A stretch of 64,000 bases of DNA from Bacillus velezensis (GTDB lineage: Bacteria; Bacillota; Bacilli; Bacillales; Bacillaceae). How positions within the stretch are numbered: the stretch's first letter is position 1; each line of letters starts with the position of its first letter. Shown piece after piece: positions 17,940 through 25,046 of this stretch. The DNA is taken from contig NZ_LLZC01000004.1 of the NCBI RefSeq assembly GCF_001461825.1, positions 1 through 64,000 of the forward strand. Reading direction: 5' to 3'. The translations under genes were made by a program, and so were the position numbers. The notes under the pieces were generated by a model. That model had not been told where the DNA came from and made no database searches. It worked only from the letters and a program-made list of their open reading frames with translations.

Positions 17940-18998
17940 ATGAAAACTTACAAGATTGCCAGCATACCGGGGGACGGTGTGGGGAAAGAAACAATTCCGC
18001 AAGCGGAGCGGGTGTTGAACGCGATCGCCGAATTACATGGAGGCATTGCCTTTGATTTCACTTCTTTTCCGTGGAGCTGCGAGTATTATTTGGAGCACGG
18101 GACTATGATGCCGGATGATGGATTAGAAACGTTACAGCACTTTGATGCTTTGTTTTTGGGAGCGGTGGGGAATCAAAAACTCGTCCCCGATCATGTTTCG
18201 CTGTGGGGGCTGCTCATTAAGATACGCCGGGAATTTGAACAGGTGATTAATGTGCGGCCGGCAAAGCTCCTGCCGGGAATCACTTCCCCCCTCGTTAACC
18301 CGAAGGATTTTGATCTGATAGTCGTCCGCGAAAACAGTGAGGGCGAGTACAGCTCTGTCGGCGGCAGAATCTATCAGGGTGAGGACGAAATCGCCATACA
18401 AAACGCGGTCTTTTCCCGCCGGGGTACGGAAAGAGTGATGCGGTATGCTTTCGAACTGGCGGAAAGTCGGCGGAAACACGTCACAAGCGCGACGAAATCA
18501 AACGGTATTATTCACTCGATGCCGTTCTGGGATGACATCTTTAAAGAGGTCAGCCGGGAGTACGCCGGGATTGAGACGGATTCCCAGCACATCGATGCAC
18601 TGGCGGCCTTCTTTGTCACGCAGCCGGAACGCTTTGATGTCATTGTCGCTTCGAATTTGTTCGGAGATGTGCTGACAGATATCGGCGCGGCGATTATGGG
18701 AAGCATCGGAATCGCTCCCGCAGCCAACATCAATGTAAACGGCAAATACCCTTCCATGTTTGAGCCTGTTCACGGCTCCGCCCCGGATATTGTCGGAAAA
18801 GGAATTGCCAATCCTATAGGCCAAATATGGACGGCGAAATTAATGCTCGATTCATTCGGAGAAGAGGAACTGGGCCATCTCCTCTTACAATCTATTGAAA
18901 CGGTCACAAACAGCGGCATTCTGACTCCTGATGTCGGCGGAAAACATTCAACGGAAGATGTCACTTCCGCTATTATTTCTCAAATCAAGAACAGATAA
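17940..18998 (+). CDS. ycsA: Tartrate dehydrogenase/decarboxylase YcsA (isocitrate/isopropylmalate dehydrogenase family)
   Basis: This 352-residue cytosolic enzyme is an NAD- and divalent-metal-dependent decarboxylating beta-hydroxyacid dehydrogenase. Family motifs include IPGDGVGKE at the start, ENSEGEYSSVGG around residue 130, the metal-binding NLFGDVLTDIGAA around residue 240 and FEPVHGSAPDIVGKGIANP in the nucleotide region. It resembles B. subtilis YcsA, assigned to D-malate/tartrate oxidation. The divergent FCD regulator and the motif shared with a permease gene suggest a small organic-acid regulon. Confidence 0.85.
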   Translation: MKTYKIASIPGDGVGKETIPQAERVLNAIAELHGGIAFDFTSFPWSCEYYLEHGTMMPDDGLETLQHFDALFLGAVGNQKLVPDHVSLWGLLIKIRREFEQVINVRPAKLLPGITSPLVNPKDFDLIVVRENSEGEYSSVGGRIYQGEDEIAIQNAVFSRRGTERVMRYAFELAESRRKHVTSATKSNGIIHSMPFWDDIFKEVSREYAGIETDSQHIDALAAFFVTQPERFDVIVASNLFGDVLTDIGAAIMGSIGIAPAANINVNGKYPSMFEPVHGSAPDIVGKGIANPIGQIWTAKLMLDSFGEEELGHLLLQSIETVTNSGILTPDVGGKHSTEDVTSAIISQIKNR

Positions 18999-19002
18999 TA
19001 CG

Positions 19003-19042
19003 AAAAAACCGCGGGCAGGAAAACTGCACAGCGGTTTTTTTC
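19003..19042 (+). terminator. Terminator of ycsA
   Basis: AAAAAACCGC (19003-19012) pairs with GCGGTTTTTT (19031-19040); it can act in both directions. Confidence 0.88.
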
Positions 19043-19045
19043 GTC

Positions 19046-19828
19046 TCAGACGGGACGGACCGCGCAGAAACAGGCCGATTCACCTGTGAAGCCCGCAATA
19101 CGGCCTGATTGATCCTTTTCTACAGAAAAAAACCGCTGTATATCACGAGGAGCATCCAGCATCTGTTTTTCCAGTAATGCGGCTTTCTCTTCAGTCAGGC
19201 CTGCCCGTTCACACCAGACGGTAAATTGAAATGGTTTCAAAAAGCAGACAGCGGATTCAATCCGGAAGCCGGCTGTCTCCAGAAAACGGAGCCATTCTGT
19301 TTTTTTCCACGCCCGAAAGTGGCTCTGATCCCGTTTCTTTTCAATGTCATTATAAAAATGGTCATATTCATCCTTTTCAGGTGCGGTATTGTCAATGAGA
19401 AGCAGTCTGCCGCCCGGTTTGACAACCCGAAACGCTTCATGAACAAAGGCTCTGACATCGGGAAAATGATGCGCCGCGATTCTGCATGTGACGATATCGA
19501 AAGCAGCATCGGAAAACGGCATCTTTTCAGCATCGCCATTTTCGAATGACACGTTCGTCCATCCGTTTCCGGTTATAAATGCTTCAGCGGCTGCTAACAT
19601 TTCTTCCGTGAGGTCATATGCGATAACAGAGCGTACGAGAGGAGCGAGAGCGTTAGCCGTATGTCCGCCTCCCGTCGCGATATCCAGCACGTTCATATGC
19701 TTTTCGGCACCGGAAGCTGAAACGAGATACGCCAAATCCTCTCCTGCGGCGTGTCCTGGACTAGTCACATATTTCGCGGCGTTTTTGGCAAATTGCCGCT
19801 GCGCCTGCTGTTTAATTGAATCCTCCAT
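19046..19828 (-). CDS. SAM-dependent methyltransferase, YcgJ/UbiE-like
   Basis: This 260-residue class I methyltransferase has motif I VLDIATGGGHTANALAP at about residues 43-59, motif II IAYDLTEEML, and PFSDAAFDIVTCRIAAHHFPD as a later span with the post-motif His pair. GGRLLLIDNTAPE is motif IV. It is close to the B. subtilis YcgJ group. The acceptor substrate is not known. AAAGGGGG precedes the ATG. The Nudix gene is 35 bp upstream on the same strand, so the two are probably co-transcribed. Confidence 0.8.
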   Translation of the reverse strand: MEDSIKQQAQRQFAKNAAKYVTSPGHAAGEDLAYLVSASGAEKHMNVLDIATGGGHTANALAPLVRSVIAYDLTEEMLAAAEAFITGNGWTNVSFENGDAEKMPFSDAAFDIVTCRIAAHHFPDVRAFVHEAFRVVKPGGRLLLIDNTAPEKDEYDHFYNDIEKKRDQSHFRAWKKTEWLRFLETAGFRIESAVCFLKPFQFTVWCERAGLTEEKAALLEKQMLDAPRDIQRFFSVEKDQSGRIAGFTGESACFCAVRPV

Positions 19829-19863
19829 TATAATCGGGCCCCCTTTTCTTTCTGATTGCTGCC

Positions 19864-20481
19864 TTAATCAAAATAAACGGGTTCGTCCGGATGTTTGAGA
19901 TATGCAAACATCCTTTCAATCTGACTTTCCGTATTGCGGGCTTCAGATAGCGGCGGCAGTTCCGTTTCCGCAAAAAAGCCGGCCGCGCTTGTTTCCGTTC
20001 CCTCCCTGAGCCGGCCGCCGATGATCTCGCATTTGATAAACACTTTGTAAACGTGGACGGCGGACGGCGGATGGGAATGGCATTTCTTATCCATTACAGC
20101 TAACAGTTTAACGGGCTTTACGTCGATTCCCGACTCCTCTTTTACTTCTTTGACAGCGGTCTCGCCCGGAGAAATCCCGATATCAGCCCATCCGCCCGGC
20201 AGCGCCCATCTGCCGTCGCTTTTCTCTCTTACCATTAATATGCTCTGATCTTTAAAAACTGCCGCTCTGATATCAACTTTCGGAGTGGGATAGCCCGTGT
20301 CACCGGCGAATACGTCTTTAATGATTCTTTTGTCGATGCCGGTATGATGCGCCATGATATCCACGCTTATTTTTCTTATTTCTTCAAATCTCTCAATATC
20401 ATATATGTCTTTGGAATAAGCCAGCCCCGCTTGCGCCGCGGATTGAAGCTGTTTTGCCCATTCAAGCCATTTTGGCTCCAT
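19864..20481 (-). CDS. Nudix hydrolase, YjhB-like
   Basis: This 205-residue protein has the N-terminal helical extension typical of YjhB-type Nudix enzymes (EPKWLEWAKQLQSAAQAGLAYSKD). The Nudix domain follows (about residues 70-190), with GGWADIGISP and the metal-binding KEVKEESGI. The family hydrolyses nucleoside-diphosphate derivatives such as ADP-ribose or damaged sugar nucleotides; the true substrate is unknown. The frame stays open to 20631, but that part runs into a terminator, so I start at ATG 20481 despite a weak ribosome site. Confidence 0.8.
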   Translation of the reverse strand: MEPKWLEWAKQLQSAAQAGLAYSKDIYDIERFEEIRKISVDIMAHHTGIDKRIIKDVFAGDTGYPTPKVDIRAAVFKDQSILMVREKSDGRWALPGGWADIGISPGETAVKEVKEESGIDVKPVKLLAVMDKKCHSHPPSAVHVYKVFIKCEIIGGRLREGTETSAAGFFAETELPPLSEARNTESQIERMFAYLKHPDEPVYFD

Positions 20482-20621
20482 TTTTTCACCGCCCGTTATG
20501 TTAATTGACGAAACCCTGAGGGTCCGGGTATTGCACCTTGAGAGTACCGGTGCCCATGATCCGTTTCTGCTCCTTGTTTTCTGTTTATGGAGGGGCGAAT
20601 CCTGCCGGGAAAACAGAAAAA
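20482..20621 (-). other. Nudix gene leader with hairpins, function unclear
   Basis: This 140-nt upstream region holds the 11-nt palindrome ACCCTGAGGGT (about 20513-20523) and, on the minus strand, CACC..GGTG and other short stems. No riboswitch class was recognisable to me. It may hold the operator or promoter of the Nudix-methyltransferase pair. Confidence 0.3.
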
Positions 20622-20652
20622 AGCCATTCATTTGCTGAATGGCTTTTTTTCA
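20622..20652 (-). terminator. Terminator of the DMT exporter gene
   Basis: AAAAAAGCCATTCA pairs with TGAATGGCTTTTTT; the stem is bidirectional in shape. Confidence 0.9.
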
Positions 20653-20656
20653 TTTT

Positions 20657-21529
20657 CTATTTTTCTTTCATGACGAGAACGACGCCTGAAACAATAAGGG
20701 CCGCCCCGATCCAGAAGGTTCCTCCGATCGTCTCTCCCAGCAGCAGCCAGCCGAGCAATGTCCCGGAAAGCGGCTGAAAGAAGAAAAACAGACCGCCGCT
20801 TGCCGCATTCAGCAATTGCAATCCGCGATTCCAAAGCATGAACGCGCAGGCGGTTGAGATCACACCCAAATATAAAAGTCCGCCCCATATCTCAGGCCGG
20901 GCAAGCTGAGACAAAGGAATCTCCTGAAGCGGGCCCGCTGTAAACGGGGTCAGGATGACAAATGCGACGCAAATGGAATACGTTGTGACGACAAGCGGTG
21001 AGTAATGGCCGGGAACCCGTTTCATCAGCACGGACATCAAAGCCCATGTCAGCGCCGCAGCCAGAAGCGAGAGACCGCCGAGCTGGCTCGACATATCGAG
21101 ATCTCCGTTCCCCACAATGAGCAATACTCCGATCGTCGCCAGCCCTGTCGATATTCCTTTTTTCAGCGTTAACCGCTCTTTCAACATCAGCCGGGCAAAT
21201 ACAACCATAAATGCGGGAGTGGATGCCGTAATAATCGCACCCATCTGCGCGGTTGATAATTTCGTGCCGATTTCCTGCGTGACGATCGAAATCGTGTTGC
21301 CGATCAATCCGATCGCAGCGATCAGTAATAAATCACGTTTATGAACTTTCCAGGATTGGCGTGTAAACAAACTGAGAATCAAAAGCGAAAGAAGCGCCAC
21401 CGCATATCTCAGCCATACCAGTTCAAGCGGCGGAATGACCGCTACCACAACTTTTACAACGACATACATACCGCCCCAGATACTGGCGGCCAATGCCAAA
21501 TAAATCGAACCGAACAATGTATTTTTCAA
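20657..21529 (-). CDS. EamA-domain DMT-family exporter
   Basis: This 290-residue protein has ten predicted helices formed by two EamA repeats, with the family starts SIYLALAASIWGGMYVVVK and LSLLAAALTWALMSVLMKR and the closing LLGETIGGTFWIGAALIVSGV. Such proteins export metabolites or drugs. It starts at TTG 21529, with GGAGGG 9 nt upstream. That ribosome site lies inside a long hairpin, and short peptide frames sit in the leader, so expression looks attenuated and possibly ribosome-stalling dependent. It lies downstream of bltR but has its own promoter. Confidence 0.82.
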   Translation of the reverse strand: MKNTLFGSIYLALAASIWGGMYVVVKVVVAVIPPLELVWLRYAVALLSLLILSLFTRQSWKVHKRDLLLIAAIGLIGNTISIVTQEIGTKLSTAQMGAIITASTPAFMVVFARLMLKERLTLKKGISTGLATIGVLLIVGNGDLDMSSQLGGLSLLAAALTWALMSVLMKRVPGHYSPLVVTTYSICVAFVILTPFTAGPLQEIPLSQLARPEIWGGLLYLGVISTACAFMLWNRGLQLLNAASGGLFFFFQPLSGTLLGWLLLGETIGGTFWIGAALIVSGVVLVMKEK

Positions 21530-21540
21530 TTTGATGCACC

Positions 21541-21581
21541 CTCCGTTATCATATTAGGTCACGTTATATGCCCTAACGGAG
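21541..21581 (-). promoter_or_regulatory. Shine-Dalgarno-sequestering hairpin of the DMT gene
   Basis: On the RNA (minus strand) CTCCGTTA (from 21581 to 21574) can pair with TAACGGAG (from 21548 to 21541). The second arm contains most of the GGAGGG ribosome site (21544-21539). The first arm overlaps the last codons (CTC CGT TAG) of an 11-codon leader frame. This layout is typical of translational attenuators of resistance genes. Confidence 0.65.
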
Positions 21582-21605
21582 AGAAGCGCAGTCACTTTCC
21601 TCCAT
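21573..21605 (-). CDS. Putative leader peptide 2 of the DMT gene (MEESDCASLR)
   Basis: A ten-residue frame starts at an ATG overlapping the stop of leader peptide 1 (TTAATG) and ends in the first arm of the hairpin that masks the DMT ribosome site. Translation would be by coupling, as there is no separate good ribosome site. Confidence 0.4.
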   Translation of the reverse strand: MEESDCASLR

Positions 21606-21661
21606 TAAGGGCGGAGAAGTGCTGCCGGTACATCATGTTCAAATAAGGGCGCTAGAAACAT
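21605..21661 (-). CDS. Putative leader peptide 1 of the DMT gene (18 aa)
   Basis: An ATG with GAGGTG 9 nt upstream opens MFLAPLFEHDVPAALLRP, 18 residues, 37 nt downstream of the -10 box. A second hairpin (CACTT/AAGTG plus CTCC/GGAG, 21593-21621) covers its end. The hydrophobic, proline-containing end would suit ribosome stalling, but this is inference. Confidence 0.45.
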   Translation of the reverse strand: MFLAPLFEHDVPAALLRP

Positions 21662-21697
21662 ATCGTGTTTCACCTCAATTGCAATCTGATTTTTCTC

Positions 21698-21726
21698 ATT
21701 ATACAAGGTTTGTTAAAAGACGTAAA
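21698..21726 (-). promoter_or_regulatory. Sigma-A promoter of the DMT transcription unit
   Basis: On the minus strand TTTACG (21726-21721), a 17-bp spacer and TATAAT (21703-21698) lie just after the bltR stop codon, so the exporter can be transcribed independently of bltR. Confidence 0.7.
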
Positions 21727-21744
21727 TGAACGGCGGCATCGGCT

Positions 21745-22566
21745 TTATGGATTGCGGACTTGCAGCTGGATTCTTGTGATCTGATTGTCAAACCCGTCCG
21801 CCACAACCTCATCAAGCATATATTCTTCATATGCATAATCGCCCATTTCCAGCCCATACTCTTCAATAAACTGCATGATGCTGCGGTAAGCCGCTTCCGC
21901 TTCATCCCCTATTTGGTACCCGACGGCATAAAGCCCTTTCGGCTTGATATGGAGGTCTCTATTCTCTATGCCTTCTTCTGTCTTCATATAAAAATGGGTG
22001 TAGTTGTAGAATTCTTTTTTCAGAATCTGCTCCCGCGCAAACAGTCCGCCGACCGGATGCCCCTGATCGAGCTCATGTACCCGCATATAACGGATCAATT
22101 CGGAAATGGCGGCAGTGTATTGCCGTTCTGGCAAATGGAGTACGGGTCGTCCTATCATAAGTGTCTCTTCATCTAATCGCTGCAATGAGACGGAGGAAAA
22201 GTCTGTCTCCAAGGCTTGTTCGGTCAGCTTCACCTTTGTCTGAATCATCCTTTGCAGGTGCTCCAGCTTTTTGATTTTGCTTTCGATTTCTGAAGATTTC
22301 TCTTTTAAAAGCGTGATGATACCCTCAGGAGTTTTGTCTGTTAAGAGCGGTTTGATCTGCTTCAAGGGCACGCCGACCTCCTTAAACAGGCCGATGACCT
22401 GGAACAGTTCGAATTGATGATAGGAATAGTATCTGTATCCGTTCGCTTTTTTGATTTCCGGAGAAAGCAGGCCGATCTCGTCATAATGGAACAGGGTTTG
22501 TTTTTTTACGTGGCACAGTTTTGCAAATTCACCCGTTGTGAAGTATTTTCTGACGTCTTCGCTCAT
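21745..22566 (-). CDS. bltR: MerR-family regulator BltR with GyrI-like effector domain
   Basis: This 273-residue protein has a MerR DNA-binding domain (about residues 8-75, YFTTGEFAKLCHVKKQTLFHYDEIGLL as a span), a dimerising coiled coil (about 80-120) and a C-terminal multidrug-binding GyrI-like domain (about 125-270). It follows B. subtilis BltR in length and sequence. It is divergent from bltD, and the shared region carries a MerR-type promoter. In B. subtilis it activates blt and bltD; here blt is missing. Confidence 0.87.
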   Translation of the reverse strand: MSEDVRKYFTTGEFAKLCHVKKQTLFHYDEIGLLSPEIKKANGYRYYSYHQFELFQVIGLFKEVGVPLKQIKPLLTDKTPEGIITLLKEKSSEIESKIKKLEHLQRMIQTKVKLTEQALETDFSSVSLQRLDEETLMIGRPVLHLPERQYTAAISELIRYMRVHELDQGHPVGGLFAREQILKKEFYNYTHFYMKTEEGIENRDLHIKPKGLYAVGYQIGDEAEAAYRSIMQFIEEYGLEMGDYAYEEYMLDEVVADGFDNQITRIQLQVRNP

Positions 22567-22575
22567 AATGCCTCC

Positions 22576-22606
22576 TTGACTATACGGTAACCATATCCTT
22601 TATGAT
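22576..22606 (+). promoter_or_regulatory. BltR-activated promoter with 19-bp spacer
   Basis: TTGACT (22576-22581) and TATGAT (22601-22606) are separated by 19 bp, the over-long spacing of MerR-controlled promoters. The spacer contains the dyad ATAcGGT-A-ACCaTAT (22582-22596). It reads toward bltD. Confidence 0.85.
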
Positions 22607-22697
22607 GATCATTGTATCCGAGAGAAGGCTGATTCACAAATGGCTTACGCAATGAAAGCTTTACCGTCTCAAAAAAAGCGGAAGAGGAGTCTCAAGT

Positions 22698-23156
22698 ATG
22701 ACGATTGAAATCAGAACAGTCACGGAAGAAAACCGTGCCGATATACTGGCGCTTCATGTAAGGGAAAGCCAGACTTCATTTATTGAAACCGCGGAAGAGT
22801 GCTTACAAGATGCTGAGGATTGCCGGCATTATCAGCCGGCCGGTCTTTATGTTAACGGGGAATTGGTCGGCTTTGCCATGTACGGATGGTTTCCGGAATA
22901 TGATGAGGAAAATGAAAACGGCAGAGTGTGGCTTGACCGTTTTTTTATTGATGAACGTTATCAGGGACGGGGATTGGGCAAGCTGTTGCTTGATGCCCTT
23001 ATCCGCCATCTCGTTCGAATATATGATTGCAGACGGATTTATTTAAGCCTGTTTGAAGATAACGTCCACGCATTGCGGCTTTATCAAAAATTCGGCTTCT
23101 TATTCAATGGAGAGCTGGACTCAAACGGGGAAAAAGTGATGGTGAAAGAGCTGTAA
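22698..23156 (+). CDS. bltD: Spermine/spermidine N-acetyltransferase BltD (GNAT)
   Basis: This 152-residue GNAT enzyme acetylates polyamines with acetyl-CoA. WLDRFFIDERYQGRGLGKLLLDAL (given as a span, about residues 78-101) contains the acetyl-CoA-binding R/Q-x-x-G-x-G/A motif, and HALRLYQKFGFLFNGE is the C-terminal GNAT motif. It matches B. subtilis BltD over its length. In B. subtilis bltD follows the blt pump gene in one transcript; here it is the first gene after the BltR promoter. Confidence 0.9.
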   Translation: MTIEIRTVTEENRADILALHVRESQTSFIETAEECLQDAEDCRHYQPAGLYVNGELVGFAMYGWFPEYDEENENGRVWLDRFFIDERYQGRGLGKLLLDALIRHLVRIYDCRRIYLSLFEDNVHALRLYQKFGFLFNGELDSNGEKVMVKEL

Positions 23157-23224
23157 ACCCTCTGTATAAAAGCGATTCGGCTTCTTGCCAATACCTTAAA
23201 TTTGAGGTAACATAAAGATATTAG

Positions 23225-23249
23225 ACGACGGTCGACGGACTACGGTCGA
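23225..23249 (+). promoter_or_regulatory. Repeated CGACGGT motif upstream of the TauE/SafE gene (putative operator)
   Basis: ACGACGGTCGACGG is identical to 17883-17896 before ycsA, and CTACGGTCGA follows it. It lies 65-89 bp upstream of the GTG start. Confidence 0.6.
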
Positions 23250-23313
23250 TTATTAAAACCTGATACAGCGGAGCGGAACATGGTGATCAGGCATCTAAAT
23301 GGAGGAGAAGATT

Positions 23314-24057
23314 GTGCTTATTATACTCGTTATGTTTCTTCTCGGGATTATTCTCGGGTTTATCGGCGCCGGGGGAGCCGGTTTTGTCATTGCACTTTTA
23401 ACTATACTGTTTCACGTACCGATTCATACGGCGTTGGGCACCTCCCTTGCCGGAATGGCTTTCACAAGTTTATCTGGGGCTTTCAGCCACTACCGTGAAG
23501 GCAATATTCAGATGAAAATCGGTCTCATCGTCGGCGTTTTTGCGGCATTCGGTTCGTTTTTCGGGGCAAGGCTTACTTCCCTTATCCCCGCAGATTTGCT
23601 GCATTACTTGACGGCGGGCATGCTGTTTTTATCTGCTCTGCTTATTTTAGTCCGGTTATTTATTGTAAAAGAAACACATGAAGATTCCGGACGGCAAAGC
23701 AATCTGAACATATGGGTGAAAGCCGTTGTACTCGGTGTCATCGCAGGAATCTTGTCCGGAACATTCGGGATCGGCTCTGCCCCTTTCATCCAAATCGGCT
23801 TAATGATTCTTTTGCGCTTATCTATCCGCCAGTCGGTCGGCACCACCATGCTTGTCATTATCCCGCTTGCGGTCGGCGGAGGACTCGGTTATGTGACGGA
23901 AGGATTTGTCGATTATATGCTGTTGGTCAAAGTGCTGATCGGAACGATGTGCGGCGCATATGTCGGAGCGAAATTCACCAACCTCGTGCCGAAAGTCATT
24001 CTGAAATCAGCCATCTTTTTAACACCGGCCATCGCCGGTCTCATGCTTTTATTTTAA
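23314..24057 (+). CDS. TauE/SafE (DUF81) family membrane permease
   Basis: This 247-residue protein has about eight helices and the two-repeat TauE/SafE architecture, with GFIGAGGAGFVIALL in the first repeat and GILSGTFGIGSAPFIQIGLM in the second. The family moves sulfite, sulfonates or organic acids such as sulfoacetate. GGAGG lies 8 nt before GTG 23314; an ATG at 23299 would place the start on that ribosome site. The operator-like motif shared with ycsA suggests a link to tartrate or a similar acid rather than sulfur. That is inference. Confidence 0.8.
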   Translation: MLIILVMFLLGIILGFIGAGGAGFVIALLTILFHVPIHTALGTSLAGMAFTSLSGAFSHYREGNIQMKIGLIVGVFAAFGSFFGARLTSLIPADLLHYLTAGMLFLSALLILVRLFIVKETHEDSGRQSNLNIWVKAVVLGVIAGILSGTFGIGSAPFIQIGLMILLRLSIRQSVGTTMLVIIPLAVGGGLGYVTEGFVDYMLLVKVLIGTMCGAYVGAKFTNLVPKVILKSAIFLTPAIAGLMLLF

Positions 24058-24060
24058 ACT

Positions 24061-24091
24061 GAAACGGGAGGCGGCCGCCTCCCGTTTTTTT
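24061..24091. terminator. Bidirectional terminator
   Basis: AACGGGAGGCGG pairs with CCGCCTCCCGTT without a loop gap (perfect palindrome), followed by a T tract. Confidence 0.92.
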
Positions 24092-24098
24092 CTGTTCT

Positions 24099-24938
24099 TC
24101 ACCTGTTTTCGAAGAGCTTTTTCAGCTTTGCTTCCGTTTCGGTATGATCTACCGGCGTATACACACTGCAGCGCAGATCACTGTTGCCCTGAACCTGAAA
24201 TGAAGTCAGGTTAAAGACCATTTTTCCCGCCTTCGCGTGGCGGAACTCAATTAATACTTCGGGTGCCGAGCTGACTTCGCTCTCATTCCACAGCGTATGA
24301 AATTCCGAATACGTTTTCTCCATTTCTTCTATAAACTGAGAATACCACGTATCAGCTACATACTGGCCGTAATACGTTCTGAAAATGGCGATGAATCCTT
24401 TCACAAAGTGCTCCCAGTTCACGGCTAAACTTCTTAATTCTTTTCTGGAAAACAATAGCTCTATGAGATTCCGTTTTTCAGGAGGAATTTGTTCAAAATC
24501 TAAAAACACGTGAGCCGCGGCCTGGTTCCATCCTACGATATGACACCGCCTGTCCGAGATAATGGTGGGACAATAACGGAGCTCCTGCAGGATTTTTGAA
24601 AGCGACGGGCTGATAACCGCTTCTTCCTCCGCGGTAAACGGCTGCTTCACGCCCTCCTCAATGGCAAGCGCGTATAAATAATTTCTCTCATCTTTGTTGA
24701 GCTGCAGCGCATCGGAAACGGCGTCCAATACGGCTGCGGACACTTTAATATCTCTGCCCTGCTCCAGCCACGTATACCACGTGGTGCTTACGCCGGCTAA
24801 TTGCGCGACCTCTTCTCTTCGGAGTCCGGGCGTTCTTCTCCGTGTGCCCATCGGCAGCCCGGCCATCTGCGGAGAAATTTTGGCCCGCTGCGTTTTTAAA
24901 AACTCTGAAAGCGCCTGCAATCTTCCTTCTGGTATCAT
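24099..24938 (-). CDS. XRE-family regulator with MmyB-like ligand-binding domain
   Basis: This 279-residue regulator has an N-terminal Cro/C1 helix-turn-helix (about residues 10-85; RTPGLRREEVAQLAGVSTTWYTWLEQGRD as a span) and a C-terminal MmyB-like domain (about 110-270), a PAS-like fold reported to bind fatty-acyl ligands in relatives. GAGGAG is 9 nt before ATG 24938; the longer frame (24971) has no ribosome site. It is divergent from a FabF-like synthase gene, which fits control by an acyl compound. Confidence 0.8.
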   Translation of the reverse strand: MIPEGRLQALSEFLKTQRAKISPQMAGLPMGTRRRTPGLRREEVAQLAGVSTTWYTWLEQGRDIKVSAAVLDAVSDALQLNKDERNYLYALAIEEGVKQPFTAEEEAVISPSLSKILQELRYCPTIISDRRCHIVGWNQAAAHVFLDFEQIPPEKRNLIELLFSRKELRSLAVNWEHFVKGFIAIFRTYYGQYVADTWYSQFIEEMEKTYSEFHTLWNESEVSSAPEVLIEFRHAKAGKMVFNLTSFQVQGNSDLRCSVYTPVDHTETEAKLKKLFENR

Positions 24939-25046
24939 ACCGAATCTCTCCTCTCTTACCCTGGTATTCATTATACTAGGATAATCAACAACTTGTAATA
25001 GGATAATTGCGAGTTACAATAAATACATACCGAAGGAGGAATGACC

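Noticed and set aside
20482-20640. ykkC-type or T-box riboswitch before the Nudix gene
   Set aside because: The conserved cores of those classes are absent; only short generic stems are seen.
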